A program made the translations under genes and the position numbers. A stretch of DNA of 18,792 bases from an uncultured Myxococcales bacterium. Its GTDB lineage: Bacteria > Myxococcota_A > UBA9042 > DTJE01. Each line of letters opens with the position of its first letter. Position 1 is the stretch's first letter. The notes below the pieces were generated by a model. The model saw nothing but the letters and a program-made list of their open reading frames with translations, did not search any database and had not been told where the DNA came from. The stretch is taken from the NCBI GenBank assembly GCA_937975765.1, contig CALJUR010000089.1:1-18792 (forward strand), given 5' to 3'. Below, piece by piece: positions 1 to 10,800 of the stretch.

Positions 1-267
1 GGAAACCCATCGACTCCGCCTCCGTGCTCGGGCGGGGAAGGCGGGGGACGGAGCCGGCACGCCAGGTGCGCCCGAGGCGACTCCGGCTCCGTCGAGAGTT
101 TCCTTTGGAAACCCATCGACTCCGCCTCCGTGCTCGGGCGGGGAAGGCGGGGGACGGAGCCGGCACGCCAGGTGCGCCCGAGGCGACTCCGGCTCCGTCG
201 AGAGTTTCCTTTGGAAACCCATCGACTCCGCCTCCGTGCTCGGGCGGGGAAGGCGGGGGACGGAGCC
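1..267. repeat. 106-bp tandem direct repeat, about 2.5 copies
   Basis: Two complete 106-bp units (1-106 and 107-212) and the first 55 bases of a third (213-267) follow head to tail with no visible difference. The left end is cut by the window, so the array may be longer. Each complete unit holds an 11-bp inverted repeat (GACGGAGCCGG at 47-57 pairing with CCGGCTCCGTC at 83-93, repeated 106 bp on), so a transcript or single strand could fold into a long hairpin. The unit is not a multiple of three, and reading frames through it change from copy to copy, which argues against coding. The array ends 16 bp before a -35 box. It could be an intergenic repeat family, a transcription barrier or a small-RNA source; the sequence does not decide. 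Confidence 0.9.
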
Positions 268-273
268 CCCGCC
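252..273. repeat. Palindromic GC hairpin motif, copy 1
   Basis: A perfect 8-bp inverted repeat, GGCGGGGG (252-259) and CCCCCGCC (266-273), encloses the six bases ACGGAG. It forms where the third, truncated copy of the 106-bp repeat ends. Nearly the same motif, differing by one base in the loop, occurs at 14417-14438 between thiI and a convergent gene. No T-run follows, so it is not a classical intrinsic terminator. It lies just upstream of the promoter at 284-311 and might insulate it from upstream transcription, which is inference. Confidence 0.65.
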
Positions 274-283
274 TACGACACCC

Positions 284-311
284 TTGACAGGTCGGCGGTT
301 CCCGGTATGAT
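284..311 (+). promoter_or_regulatory. Sigma-70-type promoter for the small basic protein gene
   Basis: TTGACA (284-289, a perfect -35 box) and TATGAT (306-311, five of six -10 bases) are separated by 16 bp. Transcription would start near 318, giving a leader of about 20 nt before the ATG at 340. The placement also rules out the in-frame ATG at 307, which lies inside the -10 box. Confidence 0.8.
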
Positions 312-339
312 TCGTCGCCCTTGTTCGGGAGGACGGATC

Positions 340-516
340 ATGGCGTCGGCGACCCAGAAGGTTCAGAAGATTCGCGCCAACAAGAAGACCAGCCAGGGTG
401 CTCGCCGCAAGCGCGAGATCCGGCACGATGCCCGCGTGAAGGCCGCGAAGGTGGCCGAGATGCTGGGCTTGTCCACCGCCGGCCAGCTGGCCGCGGGCGA
501 GGCGACGAAGGCGTAG
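340..516 (+). CDS. Small basic protein of unknown function (58 aa)
   Basis: I do not recognise this family. The 58-residue product is rich in Lys, Arg and Ala. Residues 7 to 37 carry a dense cluster of basic residues (KVQKIRANKK, ARRKREIRHDARVKAAK) and look helical, and the last 20 residues are small and neutral. There are no cysteines, signal peptide or membrane segment. The ATG at 340 is chosen because GGGAGGA (327-333) sits 6 nt upstream and a near-consensus promoter ends at 311. Size and charge would suit a protein that binds nucleic acid or the ribosome, but that is only a composition argument. The PxxKW gene follows 94 bp downstream on the same strand and may be cotranscribed. Confidence 0.75.
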   Translation: MASATQKVQKIRANKKTSQGARRKREIRHDARVKAAKVAEMLGLSTAGQLAAGEATKA

Positions 517-561
517 GCCCGATTCCGCCGGGAACGCGATGTCCGTCCCCGGCCTGGACTT

Positions 562-594
562 CCCGGGCGGGCCGCACCGCAGCGGTCCCCCGGG
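562..594 (+). promoter_or_regulatory. Strong hairpin in the leader of the PxxKW gene
   Basis: Bases 562-594 can form a stem of about 13 bp with one bulged C: CCCGGG pairs with CCCGGG at the outside, then GGGCCGC with GCGGTCC (one G-T pair) around the loop ACCGCA. It ends 6 nt before the Shine-Dalgarno of the next gene and has no T-run. It could act as an attenuator, a processing or stability element, or a translation control. It is directly followed by CTCCATGGAG (595-604), a perfect palindrome that contains the Shine-Dalgarno. Confidence 0.45.
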
Positions 595-610
595 CTCCAT
601 GGAGGCACCC

Positions 611-886
611 ATGCTGACCACGAAGGAACTGGATCCCGCGGCCCTGGCGAAGATGCCGCCGACCTTCTCCGGCAACCCGGCCCACAAGGTCGTGGAGCAG
701 TGCGAAGGCTGCTCCCACGTCCAGGTCATCGGGGAGGGCAAGTTCTGCAAGGCCTTCAACGACCCGGCCGCGAAGTGGATGTTCGGTTCGTGCAACCTCG
801 GCACCCACGTCGTCCGCAAGCTCGGCGGCGAGGCGAAGAAGGTCAACCCGCTGAAGGCTTCCAAGAAGGCCATGAAGGGCAAGTGA
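611..886 (+). CDS. PxxKW family cysteine-rich protein
   Basis: The 91-residue protein has four cysteines (C31, C34, C46, C61) arranged as CxxC, CK and GSC, with the signature P-A-A-K-W at residues 52-56 and THV shortly after the last cysteine. This matches what I know as the PxxKW family of small Cys-rich proteins from deltaproteobacteria, whose function is not established. The four cysteines could bind a metal such as zinc or an iron-sulfur cluster, which is inference. The C-terminal 20 residues are Lys-rich and probably disordered. There is no signal peptide, so it is likely cytoplasmic. The ATG at 611 is preferred over the upstream ATG at 599 because GGAGG (601-605) lies 5 nt before it. 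A leader hairpin (562-594) precedes it. Confidence 0.85.
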   Translation: MLTTKELDPAALAKMPPTFSGNPAHKVVEQCEGCSHVQVIGEGKFCKAFNDPAAKWMFGSCNLGTHVVRKLGGEAKKVNPLKASKKAMKGK

Positions 887-1042
887 TCCCGGTCCCCGGG
901 TCGCACGCCCCTTCCCCTGCCCATCCCTTTCCCGGTACCACCATCGTCGTCCTCCGTCCTCCGGCCGAACGGATGCAAGGCGGGTGGATTGCCGTGATAC
1001 GGGCGGGGGGATGCAGAGCCGGAAGGTCCGGGCGGGACGGTC

Positions 1043-1498
1043 CTAGCGGGCCTCGCCCTCCGGGGCGGGCGCGGCTTCGGGCTTCGACTCGGGCTTCGGG
1101 GCGGGCTTCGCGGCGGCCTTCGGGAAGACGATCTTCTTTTCCAGCCGCCACATCTTCTCGTTCTTCGCGATGGTCGCCAGCTTCCATTCGTCCGGCTTGA
1201 CCAGCATCTCCACCGGCGCCAGGTCGGAATAGATGGGCGTCAGGACGATCTTGTGCTCGACCATCCGGTTCATCGCGTGCACGACCAGCAGCAGGCCGTT
1301 GTTCAGGAACTCGTTCTCCTCCCACGGCTCGCCGTCGACCAGCAGCTTGGCGTAGTCGGACGACAACGAGAACCGGATCTCCCCGGTGGTGACCTCGTCC
1401 GGCGTCGGAGCCGCCGGGGCGTTCTCCTGCGCGAAGGCCGCCATCGAGACCAGCAGCATCGCCGCCAACCCACCCAGGACAATCGAAACGTTCCTCAT
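1043..1498 (-). CDS. Secreted protein of unknown function (151 aa)
   Basis: The first 23 residues form a typical Sec signal peptide: MRN start, hydrophobic core GGLAAMLLV, and AFA before a likely cut ahead of Q24. There is no lipobox cysteine, so the mature protein of about 128 residues should be periplasmic or secreted. The middle (about 38-127) is a compact domain with VDGEPWEENEFLNNG, a possible beta-sandwich; I cannot name the family. The tail (128-151) is a low-complexity Ala/Pro/Lys/Glu linker. The start is supported by GGAGGTGA (1502-1509) just upstream and a promoter at 1575-1603. The gene converges on the PxxKW gene with 156 bp between the stops and diverges from the giant lipoprotein gene. 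Confidence 0.85.
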   Translation of the reverse strand: MRNVSIVLGGLAAMLLVSMAAFAQENAPAAPTPDEVTTGEIRFSLSSDYAKLLVDGEPWEENEFLNNGLLLVVHAMNRMVEHKIVLTPIYSDLAPVEMLVKPDEWKLATIAKNEKMWRLEKKIVFPKAAAKPAPKPESKPEAAPAPEGEAR

Positions 1499-1574
1499 GA
1501 TTCACCTCCGGATCTGGCTTCGGCCCGGGCACCGGGCGGCATCCCCGTCGTGCCGCTCCCGGCATCCGCGCCTG

Positions 1575-1603
1575 ATCGTAGGCGCGAACCCGCGCCCTGT
1601 AAA
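1575..1603 (-). promoter_or_regulatory. Promoter of the 151-aa gene with a palindrome in its spacer
   Basis: On the minus strand TTTACA (1598-1603) and TACGAT (1575-1580) are exactly 17 bp apart. The spacer consists almost wholly of a perfect inverted repeat, GGCGCG (1581-1586) and CGCGCC (1591-1596) around four bases. This is a usual place for a repressor or a MerR-type activator site. Transcription would begin near 1568, giving a leader of about 70 nt that holds another 6-bp inverted repeat (1523-1537). Confidence 0.7.
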
Positions 1604-1743
1604 GAGCCGCGGCTCCACGGGAACCCCGGCCGGCCGGCATCGACGCCCTGCCCCGGCGAATATTCCGGGACCGGCCGACCGGGGGGGATGGCAGGAAGGC
1701 CTCCGCCCGGACGGAAATCCGGCGGATTGCGCACGCGAAAGAA

Positions 1744-1773
1744 TTGTGTTGAACCTTGGCGTTCTGATAAAAT
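1744..1773 (+). promoter_or_regulatory. Probable promoter of the giant lipoprotein gene
   Basis: In the only AT-rich pocket upstream of the giant gene, TAAAAT (1768-1773, five of six consensus bases) lies 18 bp after TTGTGT (1744-1749), a weak -35 box. GATAAA two bases earlier is an alternative -10. The leader would be about 80 nt. The rest of the 360-bp divergent gap (1499-1858) shows no gene that I can support. Confidence 0.45.
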
Positions 1774-1858
1774 TCCCGCGTTGCGTGCGACCCAGTGGTT
1801 TCCGGGTGGGGCGGACCGGGCCGAGGGGGTCACTCGTCCAGCGTCAAGGAGGTCGGTC

Positions 1859-4800
1859 ATGGCCAGCAGAACGCGGTGGATGTTCCCGGTCGTCTTCGCG
1901 GTGACGGTCCTTGTCGCCTGCGGTGGCGAGACCCAGAAGAAGGACTTCGGCGAAGAGGATGCCGAGGACGCACCGGACGTTCTGGAGGTCGTCGACGCGC
2001 CGGACATCGGCGGCGAGGACGTGACCCGCCCCGAGGTGGAAGTCGTCGAGGACGCGGCCGAGGTGCCGCCCGACGCGCAGCCGGACGAGGGGGTGTCCGA
2101 GGACGCCGAGATCCCGACGACCTGCGACGACGACGAGGACTGCAAGGCCCTCGAGGGCGAGGACAACTGCCTGGTGGGCAAGTGCGAGGACCACGTGTGC
2201 AAGCTGGTCGCTCGCGACTGCTTCGACGGCCTGCCCTGCACCCGGGACTCCGCCTGCGACCCCCAGCGGCCGGGCGGTTGCTCTTACGTCTTCCTGCTGA
2301 CGCCGACCTGCGCCGAGTGCACCTACGACTCCGACTGCTCCAGCGCCAGCACCTGCGACCAGAACACCTGCGTGCCCTGCCCGGACGTCGAGGGCTTCGA
2401 TTGCCCCCCCTCGGGCAAGGTCTGCCGGCAGATGCCCTGCGCGGGCTGCGATGACAACAATCCCTGCACCATCGACCGCTGCGACTCCTCCGGCAAGGTG
2501 ACGAACACCCCGGTCAACTGCTCGGACTACAACCCGTGCACCACCGACTCCTGCGAGGTTGCGACGGGCGCCTGCCTGCACGTCCCGGACCCGACCTGCG
2601 CCATCTGCGACAAGGATGCGGACTGCAACACCGCGGCCCTGAACCCCTCCCCGAAGTGCCTGATCGGTTCGTGCACGCCCGTGGTCCCGGCCGAGGGCGA
2701 GCCGACCCTCCCGTGCAGCGCCCGCAGCCCCTGCGCGGCCCCGAAGGTCTGCCAGGACGGCATCTGCATCGACAAGATCTGCACCTTCCAGAAGAACCCG
2801 TGCCAGGACGGCAACGGCTGCACCTCGGACTGGTGCGACCCCGTCGAGGGCTGCCTGCACGACTGCATCTGCTCGGAGTGCCACACGGCGACCGGCGAGG
2901 GCGTCAACTCGCCGGAGTGCGATGACCTCGACGCCTGCACGATCGACGCCTGCGTGTCCGGCTCGACGGTCGGCGCGTGCGCGGGCCTGGCCCTGTCCTG
3001 CTGGTACACGGACGTCGATTGCGACGACGGCAACGATGGCACGCACGACTCCTGCGACTCGGTCCTGGGCTGCCAGCACGTGCCGCTGCCCGCGGAGTGC
3101 AGCGACGCCCTGTGCAGCCAGATCGCCAGCGACTGCGAGGAAGGCTACTGCGACCCCCTCACCCAGAAGTGCACCTTCATCCAGAAGGACTGCGACGACG
3201 GCGACGACTGCACCCGCGACGGGTGCAGCGCGGGAACCTGCACCCACACCTTCCTCTCCAGCCCCGGTTGCACGGACGAGCCCTGCCCGGGTGACGTCTC
3301 GGTGTGCGACGACAAGGACCCCTGCACCATCGACACCTGCGAGGGCACCACCACCGACACGCGGTACTGCCACCACAAGACGAACCGGTGCGACGACGGC
3401 AACCGCTGCACGCTGGACCTGTGCGACCCCGCCAGCGGCTGCCTGCACGTCCCGATCCCGCTGTGCCCGGCCCAGGAGTGCATCGTCGACAGCCAGTGCC
3501 CGGACGCCTCGCCCTGCGAACTGGGCAAGTGCGACCGCCCGCCCACCCAGGGTACGGGCTCGTGCACGACCGTCCCGAAGGACTGCAGTGACGGCAACGG
3601 CTGCACCATCGATTCCTGCCAGGTCGCGACCGGCGCCTGCACGCACGTGCTGGACACGAACATCCCCGGCTGCATCGCGTGCCCGAACGGCGACGTGGAC
3701 ATCTGCCGCGCGGCCGAGCCGAACCTGTGCAAGGTCCCGTCCTGCAACTACAACAGCGGCATCCAGGAATGGATCTGCAGCTATGCCGACAAGGACACGG
3801 ACGACGACGACGCCTGCACCATCGACACGTGCGATCCGGCCACGGGCAAGGCGGTCCACAAGGTGAAGCCCTGCTGCCAGCACTGCACGCAGGACTACCA
3901 GTGCAACCCCTGCGACCTGTGCAAGTACGGCGTGTGCGACCTGACCGCGGACCCGAAGGGCCTGTGCATCTGGAAGGATCTGACGTGCGACGACGGCAAC
4001 AAGTGCCACACCGGCGTCTGCAACCCCGCGACCGGCGCGTGCATGTTCGGCCCGAAGGACTGCAGCGACGGCAACCAGTGCACCACGGACTGGTGCACGG
4101 TGCGGGACGGCTGCCTGCATGAAGCGAAAAGCTGCAACGACGGCCTGCGGTGCACGCTGGACTCGTGCGAGCCGGCCACCGGCAACTGCATCTCGACGCC
4201 GCGGGACTGCGCGGACGAGGACCCCTGCACCAGCGACTACTGCAACGAGTCGTCCGGCACGTGCGAGCACGTGTACGAGGTCTGCGACGACGGCGACCAG
4301 TGCACCGAGGATCGCTGCGTCCAGGGCGTCGGCTGCGTGCACACGCCGAACCCGTTCCCGCCGTGCAACGACCGGTGCACGGATGATGCCTGGTGCAACG
4401 ACAACAACCCGTGCACCACAGACGCCTGCCAGGGCGCGGGCACGGACCAGGCCACCTGCACCTGGGAAGTGAAGGACTGCGGCGACGGCGACAACTGCAC
4501 CTCCGACTACTGCAACCCGGCCACCGGCCGGTGCGAGCACCGGGGCCTGTCCTGCGACGACGGCAATCCGTGCACCGTGGATTCCTGCGACGACACGGGC
4601 AACTGCCTGCACAAGACGGCGTTCTGCTCGGACGGCAACTCCTGCACGCGGGACTACTGCGAGGCGGACTGCGGCGGCTGCGTCTTCCTGCCCTACAAGA
4701 ACCCGCAGGACCCGAAGTGCACCAAGTGCACGAAGGACGCGGACTGCACCGTCCTGATGCCCGGCGGCGGCACGCCCAACCAGTGCGTCACGGCGAAGTG

Positions 4801-7800
4801 CAACACCTCGACCGGCGAGTGCGTCGCCTCGTGCGAGTCCACCGACGACGACGGGAACAAGTGCACCTTCGACCGGTGCAACCCCGCCACCGGCGTGACC
4901 GTGCACCTGGAGAAGCCCTGTGACGACGGCAACCTCTGCACGACGGACAACTGCGCCCCCGCGACGGGCGAGTGCCTGTTCCTGCAGGTCAGCTGCGACG
5001 ACAGCAACCCGTGCACCGTGGACATCTGCGACTCGCGGTCGGGCACCTGCACGTTCCAGTTGATCCTGTGCGACGACGGCAACGCGTGCACCGTCGACGC
5101 GTGCGACCCGGTGACCGGCCAGTGCGGCTTCGTGCCGAAGAATTGCGACGACGGCCTGCCCTGTACCCAGGACTACTGCGACCAGCGGAGCGGCCAGTGC
5201 GCGCACGACCCGATCGCGTGCGACGACGGCAACCCCTGCACGACGGACGAATGCGACACCGTCACCGGCGCGTGCGGCTCGACCGCGTTCGTGTGCGACG
5301 ACGGCCAGGCCTGCACCATCGACCTCTGCTCGCCGCTGACCGGCGAGTGCGTGTTCGTGGCCCGGCAGTGCGACGCGGGACCGGTCTGCACCACGACGGC
5401 GTGCGACCCGGCCACGGGCCTGTGCACGTACAAGGCGCTGGACTGCAACGACGGCAACGCCTGCACGAAGGACTGGTGCGACCCGCGGAACGGCCTGTGC
5501 GCCCACGACCCGGTGGTCTGCACCGACGCCAGCCTGTGCACCAACGACACCTGCAACCCGCTGACGGGCTGCGCGCACGGCGACATCTCCCTGGCCTGCG
5601 ACGACGGCGACCCGTGCACCGTCGACACCTGCGACCCGATGGTCGGCTGCCGCCACGCCTACACGCCGAACGGCACGACCTGCCCGAACTGCACGTCGGA
5701 CCAGCAGTGCTTCGACGGCAACAAGTGCGTCATCGCGACGTGCAACCTGGGCACCGGCAGGTGCGACTACTCGAACGTCACCACCTGCGAGGACGGCAAC
5801 CTCTGCACGACGAACCTGTGCGACGGCCGCACGGGCCAGTGCATGGCCGTGCAGAAGAACTGCAGCGACAACGTGGCCTGCACGCAGGACCTCTGCAACC
5901 CGGCCACGGGCGGCTGCTCGCACGTGTCGGTGGTCTGCAACGACCTGAATCCGTGCACCACCGACTCCTGCGACGTGAACACCGGCGGGTGCGACTTCGT
6001 CGAAAACCCGTGCATGGACGGCAACCCCTGCACCCTCGATTCCTGCGACACCCGGATGGGCTGCGTGCACGCCACGGCGACCTGCGACGACGGCAACCTC
6101 TGCACCACCGACTCCTGCGACACGAAGACCGGCCTGTGCACGAACGTGCTGATCGACTGCAACGACGGCAACCGGTGCTCGGAGGACTCCTGCAACCCGG
6201 CGACCGGCCTGTGCCGGAACGCGCCGGTCTCCTGCGACGACGGCAACGCCTGCACGACGGACTCGTGCGACCCGGCCACGGGCGACTGCAGGCACGTCGC
6301 CAGGACGTGCGAGCCCCGGGACTGCTGCTCGCTGGCCGTGTGCGACCCCGGCACCGGCACCTGCATCCAGACCCCGATCACGTGCGACGACAACAACCCC
6401 TGCACGCTGGGCATCTGCAACCCCTCGACCTGCGGCTGCAACTACACGCAGGTCAACTGCGACGACGGCAGCCCGTGCAGCACGGACCGCTGCAGCACCA
6501 CCACGGGCGCGTGCGTGTATGCGGACTACATCTGCAACGACGACAACACGCTGACCAGCGACCTGTGCCTGCCCGAAGTGGGCTGCGTCTACCGGCCGAC
6601 GGGCACCTGCACGGGCGTCGCCGACTGCAACGATCAGAACCTGTGCACGACGGACAAGTGCTCCGGCGGCAAGTGCAGCTGGACCAGCAAGTCCTGCGAC
6701 GACGCCAACAAGTGCACCGTGGACACCTGCGACGGTGGATCGGGCACCTGCATGCACACGCCGAGGAACTGCGAGGACGGCAACCCCTGCACCTCCGACC
6801 TGTGCGACGCGGCCACCGGCACCTGCACGCACACGCCGCGCACCTGCAACGACGGCAGCAACTGCACGACGGACGAGTGCGACACCCGGACCGGCCAGTG
6901 CGTCTTCACGCCGAAGAACTGCGTGGACGACGACCCGTGCACGAAGGACGAGTGCCGCACGGGCGCCGGCTGCGTGAACACGCCGGTGACGCCGCTGGAC
7001 TGCGAGGACGGCGACAACTGCACGACGGACTCGTGCGACCCGGCCACCGGGCGCTGCCTGCACGTCGCGAAGGTCTGCCGCGACAGCGACCCGTGCACGA
7101 TGGACAGTTGCAACTTCTCCAGCGGCGAGTGCGAGTTCACGCCGAAGGTGATCGACGACCAGAACGCCTGCACCGTGGACGAGTGCGACGCGGTCACCGG
7201 GTATGTCCGCCACTATGCCAAGGACTGCAGCGACGGCGACCCCTGCACGGTGGACACCTGCGATTCGGGCGACGGCACCTGCTTCCACAAGGGCAAGACC
7301 TGCGATGACGCCAATCCCTGCACGACCGACACCTGCAACCCGCTGACCGGGCAGTGCCTGAACATCGACAAGCCGTGCAACGACAACAACCCCTGCACGG
7401 TGGACGGATGCGACCCGGCGACCGTGGAGTGCGTGTTCATCCCGGTGGACATCGACGACGGCAACGCCTGCACGACGGACTCGTGCGACCCGGTCACCGG
7501 CCAGGTCAACCACCTGCCGAGAACCTGCCCGGACGAGGACGGGGACCCGTGCACGGTGGACTCGTGCAACCCGGGCACCGGACGTTGCCAGGTCACGCCG
7601 AAGGACTGCAGCGACGACGACTGGTGCACGAACGACTCCTGCGTGGCGGGCACCGGCGCCTGCACCAACACGCCGATCTCGTGCGATGACGGCGACCTGT
7701 GCACGGCCGAGGACTGCGATCCGGCCATCGGCTGCAGGTACACGCCGAAGGTCTGCAACGACAGCCTGAACTGCACCCGCGACATCTGCAACCCGCTGAC

Positions 7801-10800
7801 GGGCGACTGCGTGTTCAGCACGATCGAGTGCATCGACGGCAACGGCTGCACGATCGACGAGTGCGTCGAGGCGACCGGCCAGTGCCGGTTCACCCCGAAG
7901 AACTGCGACGACGGCAACCTGTGCACGCGGGACTGGTGCAACACCGGCGACGGATCGTGCACGCACGACGAACTGTACTGCTCGGACGGCCAGGGCTGCA
8001 CCCTCGACTCCTGCGACCCGGCGGACGGCCAGTGCAAGTTCGTTCCGAAGACCTGCCCGGACGACCCGAACAACAAGTGCCGCATCGGCATCTGCGAGAC
8101 GTCGGACGGTTCGTGCTCGATCGTGAACAAGACCGACTTCAACCAGGCCTGCGACGACAAGAGCAACTGCACGATCGACTCCTGCGACCCGGAGACCGGC
8201 GCCTGCTCGTACGAGAAGGTGCCGGACTGCGACGACTGCTCGCTGCCGATGGACCCGCTGTGCAACGACGACGACGCCTGCACGGTGGACTCCTGCGACG
8301 TGATGCTGGGGGTCTGCTACCACCTGCCGGTCGTGTGCAACGACGGCGACAAGTGCAAGATCTGGGAGGCGTGCGACTCGGTGGTCGGATGCACCTACAC
8401 CACCAAGGATTGCACCGACGGCAACCTGTGCACCGAGGACCAGTGCGAGCCGTCCAACGGCCAGTGCTTCCACCCGCCGAAGAACTGCGACGACGGCACG
8501 ATCTGCACGAACGACTCGTGCGACCCGGCCGTCGGCTGCCTGAACATCATCCGGTGCGTGGACTCCGATCCCTGCACCGACGAGACGTGCAGTTTCGCGA
8601 CGGGCGAGTGCCTGTACCCGCTGAAGAACTGCGACGACGGCGACGCCTGCACCACCGACTACTGCGTCGATGGCGTGTGCAAGCACGACTCCAAGGTCGA
8701 CTGCTCGGACGACAACGGCTGCACGCTGGACTTCTGCAACCCGGGTACCGGCCTGTGCGAGAACCCGCCGAAGTGCGACCAGCCGGACCGCTGCAAGAAG
8801 AACATCTGCGACCCGGTCACCTTCGAGTGCTCGTTCCCGGACGTGGTCTGCGACGACGAACTGGCGTGCACTCAGGACCTCTGCGACCCGACGACCGGCG
8901 AGTGCATCTTCACGGACATCCAGTGCGACGACAACAACCTGTGCACCGCCGACTCCTGCAACTCGACGACCGGCCTGTGCGACAACATCGAGAAGGACTG
9001 CAGCGACGACAACCTGTGCACGGACGACTTCTGCAACCCGCTGACCGGCTTCTGCGGGTCCCGCGAGACGGTCTGCATGGACGAGGACTTCTGCACGGAC
9101 GACGCCTGCGTGGAGGGCGTCGGCTGCGTGTACACGCCGGTGGTGCCCTGCATCGCCTGCCAGGTGGACGCCGAGTGCCCGGACGACGGCGTGAAGTGCA
9201 CGGACGAGGTCTGCAACGACAGCACGCACCGGTGCGAGCACGTCGTGAAGAACTGCAACGACTTCAGCATCTGCACCGACGACTCGTGCAACGAGGCCAC
9301 GGGCTTGTGCGTCAACGCCCCGAAGTGCGTCGACGGCGACAACTGCACGGTCGACGTGTGCGACCTCGTCACCGGCGCGTGCAGCTATCCGGACGTCGAC
9401 TGCGACGACAACAACGAGTGCACGATCGACGCGTGCGACGCCGGTACGGGCAAATGCAAGCACGACAGCATCACGTGCGACGACTTCGACAAGTGCACCG
9501 ACAACCTGTGCAGCCCGGCGCTGGAGGGCGGCTGCTTCTACCTGCCCATCACGTGCCGCGACCAGGATCCGTGCACCGACGACGCGTGCAACGAGGACAA
9601 CGGCCAGTGCGTCTACACGCCGGTGGTCTGCGACGACAACAGCAAGTGCACCACCGACTACTGCAACTCGTGGGGCTGTCAGTACATCTCGATCAACTGC
9701 GACGACAACAACATGTGCACCCGCGAGTCCTGCGACCCGGTGCTGGGCTGCGTGTACCTGCTGGGCTCCTGCGACGATGGCAACCTGTGCACGAACGACC
9801 TCTGCGACCCGCTGACGGGCTTCTGTTCGCACACGGACAAGTGCGAGGACAACAACCTCTGCACGAACGACTCCTGCGACCCGCGGCTGGGCGTGTGCGT
9901 ATACAACACCATTACCTGCGACGACGGGATCGACTGCTCGGTCGACTCCTGCGTCCCGTCCACGGGCGTCTGCCAGCACAACTACTCGTCGTGCATCACG
10001 TGCTCGGCCTCGAAGCCGTGCCCGGCGGCCTCCGACCCGTGCGTGGATGACACCTGCGACACGACCCTGGGCATCTGCACGTACATCGTGAACCGGTGCA
10101 TCGACGAGGCGAACCCCTGCCTGAAGGGCACCTGCAACCCCTCCACCGGCGCGTGCGAGAACTACCAGCCGCTGGTGTGCGCGGACGACGGGAACCTCTG
10201 CACGGACGACGTCTGCGACCCGGTGGCCGGCGGCTGCCTGCCGAAGTACAAGGCGTGCGACGACGGCGACCTGTGCACCACCGACCTCTGCAACCCCGAT
10301 ACGGGCCTGTGCGAGTTCCAGCCCGTCGTCTGCACGGGGGCTCCCGACGCCTGCCACGTGCGGGAGTGCATGCCGGCAACCGGGACGTGCGAGGTGCAGC
10401 AGGTCTATTGCAACGACCAGAACGACTGCACCACGGACACCTGCGACATGGCCCTGGGCTGCGTCTACACGCCGAACGACACCTGCGTGGATTGCTCGGA
10501 GACGAAGCCCTGCCCGGCGGCGCCCGATGCCTGCACGACGGCCCGGTGCGACCTGATCCTGGGCATCTGCTACTACGACAGGCTCGACTGCGACGACGGC
10601 GACCTGTGCACGGGCGACACCTGCACCGACGGGACGTGCGAGCACCTGCCGATCGGCTGCAACGACGACAAGTACTGCACCACCGACGCGTGCGACCCGC
10701 TGACGGGCATCTGCGGCAACACGCCCGTGGAGTGCACGCCGCCGGACGCCTGCACGATCGTCACGTGCCGCGAGCCGACCGCCGGGGTCGAGCCGCCGGA

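Noticed and set aside
1..267. CRISPR array
   Set aside because: The 106-bp units are contiguous with no variable spacers, and no cas gene is present.
24..339. Open frames through the 106-bp repeats, including one joined to the small basic gene
   Set aside because: The 106-bp period shifts the frame each copy, there is no ribosome site, and the promoter at 284-311 lies inside the supposed coding region.
888..900. CCCGG-TCC-CCGGG as a terminator after the PxxKW gene
   Set aside because: Only a 5-bp stem with a 3-base loop and no T-run; too weak to call.
1253..1858. Upstream extension of the giant ORF by 202 codons
   Set aside because: It overlaps the antisense 151-aa gene and its promoter; the ATG at 1859 has AAGGAGG and starts a proper lipoprotein signal peptide.
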